NCBI RefSeq assembly: GCF_000744225.1
Contig: NZ_JQLN01000001.1
Coordinates: forward strand, 953,753-1,017,752
Direction: 5' to 3'
DNA from: Kitasatospora mediocidica KCTC 9733
GTDB taxonomy: Bacteria > Actinomycetota > Actinomycetes > Streptomycetales > Streptomycetaceae
Length of the DNA stretch: 64,000 nt
Shown here: in pieces, positions 47,317 through 56,295 of the stretch
Numbering within the stretch: position 1 is the stretch's first letter
Layout of the letters: each line of letters starts with the position of its first letter
Made by a program: the position numbers and the translations under genes
Notes under the pieces: model-generated
Told to the model about the DNA's origin: nothing
The model's database searches: none
The model's input: only the letters and a program-made list of their open reading frames with translations

Positions 47317-48606
47317 CTACCGCGACGCCATCGCGGCGAGGCGGCGTGCGGCGGCGTACTGCCGCATGATCTGCGCGAACGTGGTCTGCCCCTGGGTGGT
47401 GCGGGCGAAGGCCCGCCAGGCGGGGGCGACCAGGCAGACCGCCGCGTGGAAGAGGTGCGGACGCCGCTCGAAGGCCTCCAGCATCACCCGACCGGCCCGC
47501 ATCTCCACGCCCAGGCCCGCCTTGATCGCGAAGGCGTAGTTCAGCGCCTGCCGGCGCACCTCGGTCGGGCTGGCCGCCTCGGCCACCTGGGCGGCCCACT
47601 CGCCCGCCAGCCGGCCCGAGCGCAGCGCGTACGAGATGCCCTCGCGGGTCCACGGCTCCAGCAGGCCGGCCGCGTCGCCGGCCACCAGGACCCGGCCGCG
47701 CGAGAGCGGCGAGTCCTCGGTCCGGCAGCGGGTCAGGTGGCCGGACTCCACGGACGGCGTGAACCCGGACAGGCCGAGCCGGCGGATGTAGTCGGCCAGG
47801 TACTGCTTGGTGCGCTCGCCGTCGCCGCGCGCGGAGATCACCCCGACCGTCAGGGTGCCGGAGTCGGTCTTCGGGAACACCCAGCCGTAACTGCCGGGCA
47901 GCGGCCCCCAGTCCAGGTGGATCCGGCCCGCCCACTCGCGGACGACGTCCTCGGGCACCGGGATCTCCGCCTCCAGGCCGAGGTCGATCTGGTCGAACGT
48001 CACCCCGACGTGCCGGCCGATCCGGCTGGCGCTGCCGTCCGCGCCGACCACCGCGCGGGCCTGCACCGAGCGCCCGTCGGCCAGCGTCACGGCGACCGTG
48101 CGGCGGTCCTCGCCGCCCTGCTGCTCGATGCCGGTGACGGTCACCCCGGTCACCAGCACCGCGCCGGCCTGCTGGGCCGCCTCGACCAGGCGCAGGTCGA
48201 ACTCGCCTCGGTTGACCAGCCCGAAGAGCATCCGCCGCGAGCGCCGGGTGCGGGTGTACCGCCCGTTGAGCGCGAAGGTCACGGCGTGCACCCGGTCCTG
48301 GAACGGGATCTTGAAGTCGCGCGGCAGGCTGTCCCGGGACGGGCCGATGATCCCGCCGCCGCAGGTCTTGTAGCGCGGGTGCTCGGCCTTGTCGAGCAGC
48401 AGGACCCGGCGGCCGTGGGCCGCCGCGGCGTGCGCGGCCGAGGAGCCGGCCGGTCCGGCGCCCACCACCACGACGTCCCAGACGCCGTCCATCGGATCGA
48501 CGCCGTCCAGCGGCTCGGGGGCCGCCCCGCTCTCGGGGGCGATCGCGTCGGGCAGGCTCGGCTCGACGGGCAGGCTGGGGTCGCGTGGGCTTCCGGAATC
48601 TGTCAC
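47317..48606 (-). CDS. Geranylgeranyl reductase-family FAD-dependent oxidoreductase
   Basis: A 429-residue flavoprotein: after about 40 acidic and Pro-rich residues comes WDVVVVGAGPAGSSAAHAAA (FAD-binding GxGxxG, about 44-63), then KTCGGGIIGPSRDSL (about 84), a GADGSASRIGRHVG motif (about 180) and VLVAGDAAGLLEPWTREGISYAL (over about 292-314). This is the geranylgeranyl reductase group, which saturates isoprenoid chains on menaquinone, chlorophyll or lipids. Menaquinone side-chain reduction is typical in actinomycetes. GTG 48606 has AGGA 9 nt upstream. It is divergent from the dipeptidase gene. Confidence 0.85.
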   Translation of the reverse strand: MTDSGSPRDPSLPVEPSLPDAIAPESGAAPEPLDGVDPMDGVWDVVVVGAGPAGSSAAHAAAAHGRRVLLLDKAEHPRYKTCGGGIIGPSRDSLPRDFKIPFQDRVHAVTFALNGRYTRTRRSRRMLFGLVNRGEFDLRLVEAAQQAGAVLVTGVTVTGIEQQGGEDRRTVAVTLADGRSVQARAVVGADGSASRIGRHVGVTFDQIDLGLEAEIPVPEDVVREWAGRIHLDWGPLPGSYGWVFPKTDSGTLTVGVISARGDGERTKQYLADYIRRLGLSGFTPSVESGHLTRCRTEDSPLSRGRVLVAGDAAGLLEPWTREGISYALRSGRLAGEWAAQVAEAASPTEVRRQALNYAFAIKAGLGVEMRAGRVMLEAFERRPHLFHAAVCLVAPAWRAFARTTQGQTTFAQIMRQYAAARRLAAMASR

Positions 48607-48721
48607 GTCAAGCAATCCTATGCGGCGCGCCACCGCAGTCCGTGACCCGCCGCCAAACATGCCGGTGCGCCGCGTCCACCTATGCTCGGCGGGACGATCT
48701 CTTCCACCTCAGGAGTCACCC

Positions 48722-50095
48722 ATGTCCTCGCCGGACCTCGCCGCCGCCGTCCGTTCCCTGATGCCCCGTGCGCAGACGGACCTGGCCGCGTTGGTGGCCC
48801 ATCGCTCGGTCGCCGACCCGCGTCAGTTCCCGGTCGAGGAGTGCCAGGCGGCCGCCCGCTGGGTCGCGGACGCGTTCGCCGCCGAGGGCCTGACGGGCGT
48901 TCGCCTGCTGGACACCCCGGACGGCACCCAGTCGGTCTACGGCGAGCTGGCCGGTCCGCAGGGCGCGCCGACGGTGCTGCTCTACTCGCACTACGACGTG
49001 CAGCCGCCGCTGGACGAGGCCGGCTGGCACACCCCGCCGTTCGAGCTGACGGAACGTGACGGGCGCTGGTACGGGCGCGGCGCGGCGGACTGCAAGGGCA
49101 ACATCCTGATGCACCTGACGGCTCTGCGGGCGCTGCGGGCCACCTACGGGGACGCGCTGCCGGTCGGGCTCAAGGTGATCGTCGAGGGCTCGGAGGAGCA
49201 GGGCACCGGCGGCCTGGAGCAGTACGCCAAGGCCCACCCCGAGCTGCTGGCGGCCGACGCCATCGTGATCGGCGACGTGGGCAACTTCGCGGCCGGCCAG
49301 CCGACCGCCACCGCCATGCTGCGCGGGATCGTCGAGGTCGAGGTCGAGGTCGCCACGCTGGCCGGCAACCTGCACTCGGGCCAGTTCGGCGGCGCCGCGC
49401 CCGACGCGCTCCTCGCGCTGATCCGGATCCTCGCCACGCTGCACGACGAGCACGGCGGCACCACGATCCAGGGCCTGGAGTGCGACCAGAGCTGGTCCGG
49501 CGTCGCCTATCCGGACGAGCGCTTCCAGGCGGACGCCGAGGTGCTGGAGGGTGTGCGGCTGATCGGCACCGGCGGCGTGGCGGACCGGCTGTGGGCGCGC
49601 CCGGCGGCGACCGTGATCGGGATCGACGTCCCGCCGGTGGCCGGGGCCACCTCCTCGGTCCAGGCCCGCGCCAAGGCGCTGGTCAGCCTGCGGGTGCCGC
49701 CGGGCATCAGCACCGCGACGGCCCGCAAGGCGCTGACCGCCCACCTGGAGGCCGCCACCCCGTGGGGCGCGCAGGTCACCGTGACCCCGCTGGGCAGCGG
49801 CGAGCCGTTCAGCGCCGACACCGGCGGCCTGGCGTACGAGGCGCTGGGCGCCGCGATGCACGAGGCGTTCGGCGTCGAGATGGCGGTCTCCGGGATGGGC
49901 GGTTCGATCCCGCTCTGCAACACGCTGCGCACGCTGTACCCGCAGGCGGAGATCGTGCTGATCGGGGTGGAGGAACCGACCACCAAGATCCACGCGGTGG
50001 ACGAGAGCGTGGATCCGGCCGAGCTGGAGTCGATGTCCCTCGCCGAGGCGCTCTTCCTGCGGGGTTACGCGCAGGCCTGGGCCGCCCGCGCCTGA
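48722..50095 (+). CDS. M20-family dipeptidase
   Basis: A 457-residue metallopeptidase: LLYSHYDVQPP (about 83-93, metal ligand His), GRGAADCKGNILMHL (about 119-133), VEGSEEQGTGGL (catalytic and ligand Glu, about 158-169), GDVGNF, the NLHSGQFGG dimerisation-domain motif (about 218) and a C-terminal EEPTTKIHAVDESV (ligand His). Two zinc ions cleave dipeptides in the cytosol. ATG 48722 begins the family N-terminus; much longer frames upstream are antisense to the reductase gene. Its last 31 bp overlap the convergent DUF4184 gene. Confidence 0.92.
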   Translation: MSSPDLAAAVRSLMPRAQTDLAALVAHRSVADPRQFPVEECQAAARWVADAFAAEGLTGVRLLDTPDGTQSVYGELAGPQGAPTVLLYSHYDVQPPLDEAGWHTPPFELTERDGRWYGRGAADCKGNILMHLTALRALRATYGDALPVGLKVIVEGSEEQGTGGLEQYAKAHPELLAADAIVIGDVGNFAAGQPTATAMLRGIVEVEVEVATLAGNLHSGQFGGAAPDALLALIRILATLHDEHGGTTIQGLECDQSWSGVAYPDERFQADAEVLEGVRLIGTGGVADRLWARPAATVIGIDVPPVAGATSSVQARAKALVSLRVPPGISTATARKALTAHLEAATPWGAQVTVTPLGSGEPFSADTGGLAYEALGAAMHEAFGVEMAVSGMGGSIPLCNTLRTLYPQAEIVLIGVEEPTTKIHAVDESVDPAELESMSLAEALFLRGYAQAWAARA

Positions 50096-50889
50096 GGCTG
50101 CGACGAGCGGCGCCGGGCCGCCAGCAGGACGGCCCCGGCCGCCGCGCCCGCGCCGGCGCCGAAGCAGAGGTCCGCGATCAGGCTGCGCGGCTGCCCGGGG
50201 CCGCGCACCCGCGCCGAGCGGGCGACCCGGTGGGCGGCGCCCAGCACGGCCGCGGCGCCGAGCAGGCGCCGTCCGGCCCCCCGGCCGCCGCTCACCGGCG
50301 GCAGGGTCGCGGGCGAGGGCGGCCGGGTCGCGGGCGCGGGCGGCGCCACCGGCAGCTCCCGGGCCAGGTACCGGCCCAGCCCGCCGAGCGCGAGCGCGGA
50401 CGTCCCGTACTGCAGCACGGTGTACAGCGGCACCCCCGCCACCTCCCGGTTGAGCGCGGGCAGCAGCCGCACACCCGCCCGGCCCTGGTGGGTGAAGGCG
50501 TCCCAGCCCACGTGCGTGGCCGCCCCGACGGCGGCGGAGAGCGCGAACGCCGCCGCCTCGCCGCCCCCGGGCCGCCGCCCGGACGGCGCGGTGGCCGCCG
50601 TGGCCGCAGCCGCCCACGGGTCGGGCAGCAGCGCCAGCAGCGGCACCCGCACCCCGTACCAGCCCGCCACCAGCGCCCCCGCGATCGCCACGTCGAGCGT
50701 GGGCACCGCCCACCAGCGGTGCGTCAGCGCGCCGTGCCGGTAGAGCCCGGGGCGCAGCGAGGCGGCGAAGAACGGCACGTCGGGCGCCATCGACCCGGCG
50801 ACCAGCGCCGAGGCGACCAGCGGCCCGCGCCCGCGCACCCCGCTCAGCAGCGGCAGGACGGCGGCGGGGTGGCTGAGGGTGAAGGGCAC
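50065..50889 (-). CDS. DUF4184 family membrane protein
   Basis: A 274-residue membrane protein: MPFTLSHPAAVLPLL at the N-terminus is the DUF4184 hallmark, followed by GSMAPDVPFF and HRWWAVPTLDVAIAG, THVGWDAFTHQG (about 122-133) and a GRYLARELP segment. Four to six hydrophobic stretches suggest a membrane location. The conserved His/Asp residues (SHP, PDVP, HVGWDAFTH) are reminiscent of the metal-dependent membrane hydrolase YdjM/LexA-regulated group. The function is unestablished. The 3' end overlaps the dipeptidase gene by 31 bp. Confidence 0.82.
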   Translation of the reverse strand: MPFTLSHPAAVLPLLSGVRGRGPLVASALVAGSMAPDVPFFAASLRPGLYRHGALTHRWWAVPTLDVAIAGALVAGWYGVRVPLLALLPDPWAAAATAATAPSGRRPGGGEAAAFALSAAVGAATHVGWDAFTHQGRAGVRLLPALNREVAGVPLYTVLQYGTSALALGGLGRYLARELPVAPPAPATRPPSPATLPPVSGGRGAGRRLLGAAAVLGAAHRVARSARVRGPGQPRSLIADLCFGAGAGAAAGAVLLAARRRSSQPQARAAQACA

Positions 50890-50911
50890 GCTGCCATCCT
50901 GCCCTACCGTC

Positions 50912-51973
50912 TCAGGTCCTCCGGGCGGCCGGGCCGAGGGCTGCCGGGAGGCCGGCCTCCAGGTAGCGCGGCTCGCCCAGGACGCGCGCCTCCAGGGCCC
51001 CGACCAGGCGGCGGAACCGGCCCTCCGTCAGCAGCTCCCGGGCCTGCGCCAGGGTGACGAACCGCCAGGCGCGCAGCTCGTCCGGAGGCAGCCGCAGGCC
51101 CGCGCGCTGGGCCGCGGTGAGCCGCCCGCCGTCGTAGACGAGCCGCATTCCGCCGCGCCGCTGGCCGATCCGCGGCTCCCAGTCCACCGCGAGCAGCCGC
51201 AGCAGGCCGGGGTCCAGGTGCAGTCCGAGCTCCTCCTCGATCTCCCGGACCGCGGCGCCGGTCGGCGCCTCGCCCTGCTCGACCACGCCGCCCGGGAACT
51301 CCCAGGCGGGCTTGTAGACCGGGTCCACCAGCAGCACCCGGTCCTGCTCGTCGAAGAACAGCACCGCCGCCGCGACGGTGTCACCGGCCCCGGCGGCGCT
51401 GCGCACGATCGGGCAGCGGCCCGCGCCCTCCTTGACCAGGGCGACCAGCGCCTCGGCCGTCTGGCGCGGCGTCAGGTCGTCGGTCCGTACGACGTGGGCG
51501 TCCCGGTGCAGCCAGGGCTGGGCCGCGCGGTAGGCGGCCAGCTGGCGCCGGCCCCGGTCGCGCACCCGCTCGCTCGCCTCGGCGTCGCCGGGAAACGCCT
51601 CGCCGCGCTCGATGCGCTCTTGCAGGATCGTTTCCTCAGCGTGCAGCACGAAGTGGTGCACCGAGAGTCCGCGGGCCGCCAGTCTGCCGAAGATCTCGTC
51701 GCGGTAGTCCTCCCGCAGCAGGGTCATCGGCACCACCAGCGGTCCGGGCAGCTCGGCCAGCATCGCCGTCGCCACCTCCGGCACCAGCGCGCGCCAGGAC
51801 GGCAGGTCCTGGAGGTCGCCGACCTGGTCGAGCCGTTCCCGGGGCAGCAGCCCGCGCAGCACCGAGCCGACCTGCTCCGGATCGTAGAGTGTGCTCCCGG
51901 GCAGCAGTTCGACCAGCTCCCGGCAGGTGCTGGTCTTGCCCGCACCGAATGTCCCGTTGACCCAGACGATCAC
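50912..51973 (-). CDS. TmrB-like P-loop kinase fused to Nudix hydrolase
   Basis: A 353-residue fusion. Residues 1-170 are a P-loop domain of the TmrB type: VIVWVNGTFGAGKTSTC (Walker A GTFGAGKT, about 7-14), LYDPEQVG and a VPMTLLREDYRDEI segment. TmrB confers tunicamycin resistance in Bacillus. Residues about 190-325 are a Nudix hydrolase: AVLFFDEQDRVLLVDP, then the Nudix box GGVVEQGEAPTGAAVREIEEELGL (over about 233-256; G-x5-E-x7-R-E-x2-E-E). Nudix enzymes cleave nucleoside-diphosphate derivatives. GTG 51973 has AGGGGAA a few bases upstream. The fusion may detoxify or process a nucleotide-linked compound; the substrate is unknown. Confidence 0.85.
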   Translation of the reverse strand: MIVWVNGTFGAGKTSTCRELVELLPGSTLYDPEQVGSVLRGLLPRERLDQVGDLQDLPSWRALVPEVATAMLAELPGPLVVPMTLLREDYRDEIFGRLAARGLSVHHFVLHAEETILQERIERGEAFPGDAEASERVRDRGRRQLAAYRAAQPWLHRDAHVVRTDDLTPRQTAEALVALVKEGAGRCPIVRSAAGAGDTVAAAVLFFDEQDRVLLVDPVYKPAWEFPGGVVEQGEAPTGAAVREIEEELGLHLDPGLLRLLAVDWEPRIGQRRGGMRLVYDGGRLTAAQRAGLRLPPDELRAWRFVTLAQARELLTEGRFRRLVGALEARVLGEPRYLEAGLPAALGPAARRT

Positions 51974-52151
51974 GACTTCCCCTGACCTCGGGCGTCCCCG
52001 GCGCCGTTCGCGCCGGGTGGTGAGCGGGGCCGCGCGCACGGATCACCCGGCCGGGCCGGAGCACCCCCACGCACCGGCGGTCCGGCACCACCCCGGTGGT
52101 ACCCGCTCTGCCGGACGTCTCAAGCCTGCTGACGCGACGTCACCCGCGGGT

Positions 52152-53096
52152 TCACGCCCCGGCCACCCGCAGGGCGGCCGCCGCTGCGCCCACCAACCCG
52201 GCGTCGGTGGCCAGTTCCGCCGGGCGGACCCGCAGGCCGCGCACGTAGCTCAGCGTCGCGTACTGCGCCAACTGCACCCGCAGCGGCCCGAACAGCAGCT
52301 CCCCCGCCTGGGCGACGCCGCCGCCGATCACCACCACGTCCAGCTCGACCAGGGTCGCGGTCGCCGCGATGCCGGCCGCCAGCGCCTGCCCGGCCCGGCC
52401 GAAGGCGGCCAGCGCCCGCGGGTCGCCCGCCCGGGCCGCGACCGCCACCGCGGCGGCGCCCTGCCCGTCGGCCGGATCCGGCCGCCAGCCCGCCGCACGC
52501 GCGTGCCGGTCGATCGCCGTGCCGCTGGCCAGGCCCTCCAGGCAGCCGCGCCCGCCGCACGGGCAGGGGTCGCCGTCCAGGTCGACGCTGATGTGGCCGA
52601 TGTGGCCGGCGTTGCCGGAGGGGCCCGGGTAGAGCGAGCCGCCCAGCACCAGGCCACCGCCGACACCGGTGGAGACCACCATGCAGAGCGCGTTGTCGAA
52701 GCCGCGGGCCGCGCCGAGCCAGTGTTCGGCGGCGGTCATCGCGACGCCGTCGCCGGTCAGCACCACCGGCCGTCCGCCGGCCAGTTCGCGCACCCGTGCC
52801 ACGACCGGGAAGTCGCGCCAGCCGGGGATGTTCACCGGGCTGACGGTCCCGTGGACCGCGTCCACCGGCCCGGCGCTGCCGAGGCCCACCAGCGCCACCC
52901 GCGCCCAGTCCGGTCCCCCGGCCAGCTCGGCCAGCACCGCGGCGACCACGCCGAGAACCACCTCGCCGTCCGCCTTCGCGGGCGTCGGCCGCTCGGTGCG
53001 CCGGTGCAGCACGCCGTCGTGCGCGCCCACCAGTGCGCCGGCGATCTTGGTCCCGCCGATGTCGATCGCCGCCACCAGCGCCTGACCGCTCTTCAT
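52152..53096 (-). CDS. ROK-family sugar kinase (glucokinase-like)
   Basis: A 314-residue ROK kinase: AAIDIGGTKIAGALV (phosphate-1 loop, about 9-23), GWRDFPVVARV, LTGDGVAMTAAEHWLGAARG (about 113-132), VSTGVGGGLVLGG (about 141-153) and the zinc site GHIGH with CPCGGRGCLEGLASG (about 174-188). No HTH precedes it, so it is an enzyme, not a regulator. In streptomycetes such kinases phosphorylate glucose or another hexose and may link to carbon repression. ATG 53096 is the family start. Confidence 0.87.
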   Translation of the reverse strand: MKSGQALVAAIDIGGTKIAGALVGAHDGVLHRRTERPTPAKADGEVVLGVVAAVLAELAGGPDWARVALVGLGSAGPVDAVHGTVSPVNIPGWRDFPVVARVRELAGGRPVVLTGDGVAMTAAEHWLGAARGFDNALCMVVSTGVGGGLVLGGSLYPGPSGNAGHIGHISVDLDGDPCPCGGRGCLEGLASGTAIDRHARAAGWRPDPADGQGAAAVAVAARAGDPRALAAFGRAGQALAAGIAATATLVELDVVVIGGGVAQAGELLFGPLRVQLAQYATLSYVRGLRVRPAELATDAGLVGAAAAALRVAGA

Positions 53097-53231
53097 CCGC
53101 CCGCCTCCAGCTCCGTCGTCTCCGGCCGCCGACCCTACCCGCCCCCACCGCACGGGCCCGCCCCGCCGCGTCGGCACCCGCCGCCACCAGCGCCTGGACA
53201 CCGCGAGCCGGTCCGACGGACAATCAGTTCC

Positions 53232-53795
53232 ATGACCTCTCCCGAGCACCGGACCAGCACGGTGCCACCCTCCTGGCCGGCCCGGCTCTCCGAGGCCGAA
53301 CGGGAGCAGGCGCTGGCCGTACTCCGCGACGGCGCGGGGGACGGCCGGCTCTCGCACGACACCTTCATGCACCGGATGGAGCTCGTCCTCGCCGCCCGCA
53401 GCCGGGCCGAGCTCAAGGCCGTGCTGGCCGACCTGCCCGCCGACGGGCCGCTCGCGCGCCTGGCGCTGCGCACGGTCGGCCGGCTCTCGGCCTTCGCCGT
53501 CCGGCTGCGCGGCGCCTGGCGCGCCGAGCGCCTGCCGGGCCTGACGCTCCCCCAACTCGGCCCGCAGGCCCTGCTGATCGGCCGCGCCCCCGGCAGCGAC
53601 CTGCGGCTGGCCGACTCCTCGGTCTCCCGCTCGCACGCCGAGCTGCGCCGCGAGGCGGACGGCTGGGTGCTCCATGACCTCGGCTCCACCAACGGAACCC
53701 ACGTCAACGGCCACCGGGTGACCGGCTCGGTCACCGTCCACCCCGGCGACCAGGTCGCCTTCGGAGGCCTCGCCTTCCGGCTGACCGGGTGCTGA
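53232..53795 (+). CDS. DUF1707-FHA protein
   Basis: A 187-residue protein. Residues about 18-70 are DUF1707 (LSEAEREQALAVLRDGAGDGRLSHDTFMHRMELVLAAR, split over about 19-55). Residues about 105-187 are an FHA domain: IGRAPGSDLRLADSSVSRSHAEL (GR...S..H, about 115-137) and DLGSTNGTHVNG (about 149-160), the phospho-Thr-binding loops. It should read Ser/Thr-kinase phosphorylation in the cytosol. The kinase is not nearby. The ATG is 53232. The ligase gene on the other strand ends 5 bp downstream. Confidence 0.87.
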   Translation: MTSPEHRTSTVPPSWPARLSEAEREQALAVLRDGAGDGRLSHDTFMHRMELVLAARSRAELKAVLADLPADGPLARLALRTVGRLSAFAVRLRGAWRAERLPGLTLPQLGPQALLIGRAPGSDLRLADSSVSRSHAELRREADGWVLHDLGSTNGTHVNGHRVTGSVTVHPGDQVAFGGLAFRLTGC

Positions 53796-53799
53796 CCCC

Positions 53800-55203
53800 T
53801 CACCCCTCCAGCAGGCGCTTCTTCAGCACCTTGCCCAGCGCGTTGCGCGGCAGTTCGTCGACCAGGACCACCCGGCGCGGGCGCTTGTGGACGGAGAGCC
53901 GCTCGGCCACGAAGGCGGTCAACTGCTCGCCCGTCACCGGGCCGTCGGGGATCACGAAGGCCACCACCAGCTGGCCGAGGTCCGCGTCCGGGGCGCCGAC
54001 CACGGCGGCGTCCGCGACGGCGGGGTGGTCGCGCAGGGCGGCCTCGACCTCGCCGGCGCCGATCTTGTAGCCGCCGCTCTTGATCACGTCCACCGAGGCG
54101 CGGCCGACGATGCGGTGGAAGCCGTCGGGGCCGATGGTGGCGACGTCGCCGGTGCGGAACCAGCCGTCGGACGTCCAGGCCTCCGCGTTCGCCTCCGGAC
54201 GGCCGAGGTAGCCGTCGAACAAGGTCGGTCCGGCGACCTGGAGTTCGCCCAGGCTCTCGCCGTCCGAGGGGACGGCCGAGCCGCCGTCCTCGCCGACCAG
54301 CCGGGTGCGCACGCCGTCCACCGGCAGCCCGACGCTGCCGGGCCGGCGCTCCCCGGCGGCCCGGGTGCTGAGCGTGATCAGCGTCTCGGTCATGCCGTAG
54401 CGCTCGATCGGCGCCTGCCCGGTGACGGCGGCCAGCCGCTCGAAGACCGGGACGGGCAGCGGCGCGCTGCCCGAGACCAGCAGCCGGGCGCCGCCCAGCG
54501 CGCGGGCCGACGCCTCGTCGGCGGCGATCCGGGACCAGACGGTGGGGACGCCGAAGTACAGCGTGCCCTGGGCCTCGGCGTAGCCGGCCGGGGTCGGCCG
54601 GCCCGTGTGCACCAGCTTGCTCCCGGTGCGCAACGCGCCGAGCACGCCCAGCACCAGGCCGTGCACGTGGAACAGCGGCAGCCCGTGCACCAGGGTGTCC
54701 TCCGACGTCCACTCCCAGGCCGCCGCCAGCGCGTCCAGGCCCGCGGCCAGCGCACCGGGCGAGAGCTGGACGCCCTTGGGCGGCCCGGTGGTCCCGGAGG
54801 TGTAGAGCACCAGCCCGGCCCGCTCGCCGGACGGCTCGGGGTGGCGCGAGGTGGTGCTCTCGGCGAGGTCCACCGGCAGCGCCGCCACGGCCCCGGCCGG
54901 TTCGTCCGGCGCCCCGGCCAGCAGGTCGGCTCCGGAGTCGCGCAGGATGTGGTCGCGCTCGACGGGCCCCGCGTCGGGCGCGAGCGGGACGACCGGTACG
55001 CCGGCCAGCAGCCCGCCGACCAGCGCCACCACGGTCTCCAGCGTCGGCCGGGCCACCACCGCGAGCGCCGAGGCACCCGCGGCCCGCCCGGCCACCACCG
55101 AGGCCGCCCCGAGCAACTGCTCGCGGGAGAGCGTCCGTCCGTCGATCCGCAGCGCGTCGGCACTGTCGCCGAACCCGCCCTGAAGTGCCGTCAAGAGTTC
55201 CAC
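53800..55203 (-). CDS. Acyl-CoA synthetase (AMP-binding ligase)
   Basis: A 467-residue ANL-superfamily ligase: the phosphate loop LVLYTSGTTGPPKGVQLS (about 131-148), VSGSAPLP, ERYGMTETLITLS (about 268-280), WFRTGDVATIGPDGFHRIVGR (over about 346-366) and IKSGGYKIGAGEVE (about 374-387). The C-terminus has RNALGKVLKK with the catalytic Lys. It activates a carboxylate with ATP and CoA. It is short relative to long-chain ligases, so a medium- or aryl-chain substrate is possible. GTG 55203 is used. The neighbours etfA/etfB lie upstream past a terminator, a loose functional fit with acyl-CoA metabolism. Confidence 0.85.
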   Translation of the reverse strand: MELLTALQGGFGDSADALRIDGRTLSREQLLGAASVVAGRAAGASALAVVARPTLETVVALVGGLLAGVPVVPLAPDAGPVERDHILRDSGADLLAGAPDEPAGAVAALPVDLAESTTSRHPEPSGERAGLVLYTSGTTGPPKGVQLSPGALAAGLDALAAAWEWTSEDTLVHGLPLFHVHGLVLGVLGALRTGSKLVHTGRPTPAGYAEAQGTLYFGVPTVWSRIAADEASARALGGARLLVSGSAPLPVPVFERLAAVTGQAPIERYGMTETLITLSTRAAGERRPGSVGLPVDGVRTRLVGEDGGSAVPSDGESLGELQVAGPTLFDGYLGRPEANAEAWTSDGWFRTGDVATIGPDGFHRIVGRASVDVIKSGGYKIGAGEVEAALRDHPAVADAAVVGAPDADLGQLVVAFVIPDGPVTGEQLTAFVAERLSVHKRPRRVVLVDELPRNALGKVLKKRLLEG

Positions 55204-55230
55204 GGGGGCACTCTACGACCCACCACAACG

Positions 55231-55277
55231 CCGCAGGGCGCGACCCTTCCGTAAGTAAGAAGGATCACGCCCTGCGG
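55231..55277 (-). terminator. Terminator of the etfBA operon
   Basis: CCGCAGGGCG (55231-55240) pairs with CGCCCTGCGG (55268-55277), with inner CCTTC/GAAGG. It lies 15 bp downstream of the etfA stop on the minus strand and separates it from the ligase gene. Confidence 0.7.
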
Positions 55278-55291
55278 TGCGGAGGCGGTGC

Positions 55292-56254
55292 TCAGCCCTT
55301 GCGCGCCTTGACCTCGGCGGTCAGCTGCGGCAGGACCTCGAACAGGTCGCCGACCACGCCGTAGTCGACCAGCTCGAAGATCGGCGCCTCGGCGTCCTTG
55401 TTGATCGCGACGATCGTCTTCGAGGTCTGCATGCCGGCCCGGTGCTGGATCGCGCCGGAGATGCCCGCCGCGACGTACAGCTGCGGGGAGACCTGCTTGC
55501 CGGTCTGGCCGACCTGGTTGCTGTGCGGGTACCAGCCGGCGTCGACGGCGGCACGCGAGGCACCGACGGCCGCGCCGAGCGAGTCGGCCAGCTCCTCGAC
55601 GACGCGGAAGCCCGACGCCTCGCCGACGCCACGGCCGCCGGAGACCACGATGGCGGCCTCGGTCAGCTCGGGGCGGCCCGAGGAGACCCGCGGGGTGCGC
55701 GAGGTGACCTTGGCGGCGTTGCCGGTGAACGCGACGGTGACGTTCTCGACCGCGCCGGCGGCCGCGACGGCCTCCGGGGCGACGGCGTTCGGCTTGACGG
55801 TGATGACCGGGGCGCCGTGCGACACCTTGGACTTCACCTGGAAGGACGCGGCGAACACCGACTGGGTGGCGACCGGACCGCCGTCGCCGGCCTCCAGGTC
55901 GACGGCGTCGGTGATGATGCCGGAGCCCAGGCGGAGCGCGACACGGGCCGCGATCTCCTTGCCCTCGCCGGACGAGGTGACCAGCACCGCGGCGGCGTCG
56001 GCCGCCTTGGCGATCTGGGTCAGCGCGTCCACCTTCGGGACCACCAGGTAGTCGGCGAACTCGGCGCCGTCGGCGACGTACACCTTGGCAGCGCCGAACT
56101 CGGCCACCTTGGCGGCGATGTCGGCGGCAGCGGCGCCGGCGCCGAGGACGACCGCCGAGGGCTCGCCGACGCGGCGGGCCAGGGTCAGCAGTTCGAGGGC
56201 GGGCTTGCGGACCACACCGTCGGCGTGGTCCACGAGAACCAGGATTTCAGCCAT
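55292..56254 (-). CDS. etfA: Electron transfer flavoprotein subunit alpha
   Basis: A 320-residue EtfA/Fix[21 protein letters not shown], then [19 protein letters not shown], the [20 protein letters not shown] segment (about 192-211), and the FAD-binding C-domain [42 protein letters not shown] (signature region, about 231-272). With EtfB it passes electrons from acyl-CoA dehydrogenases to the quinone pool. ATG 56254 follows etfB by 41 bp, in the same operon. The gene is highly regular in codon use, and no oddities are seen. Confidence 0.94.
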   Translation of the reverse strand: MAEILVLVDHADGVVRKPALELLTLARRVGEPSAVVLGAGAAAADIAAKVAEFGAAKVYVADGAEFADYLVVPKVDALTQIAKAADAAAVLVTSSGEGKEIAARVALRLGSGIITDAVDLEAGDGGPVATQSVFAASFQVKSKVSHGAPVITVKPNAVAPEAVAAAGAVENVTVAFTGNAAKVTSRTPRVSSGRPELTEAAIVVSGGRGVGEASGFRVVEELADSLGAAVGASRAAVDAGWYPHSNQVGQTGKQVSPQLYVAAGISGAIQHRAGMQTSKTIVAINKDAEAPIFELVDYGVVGDLFEVLPQLTAEVKARKG

Positions 56255-56295
56255 GATTCGTTACTCCTGATTGAACGTGAGGTCCGGACGGCGGG

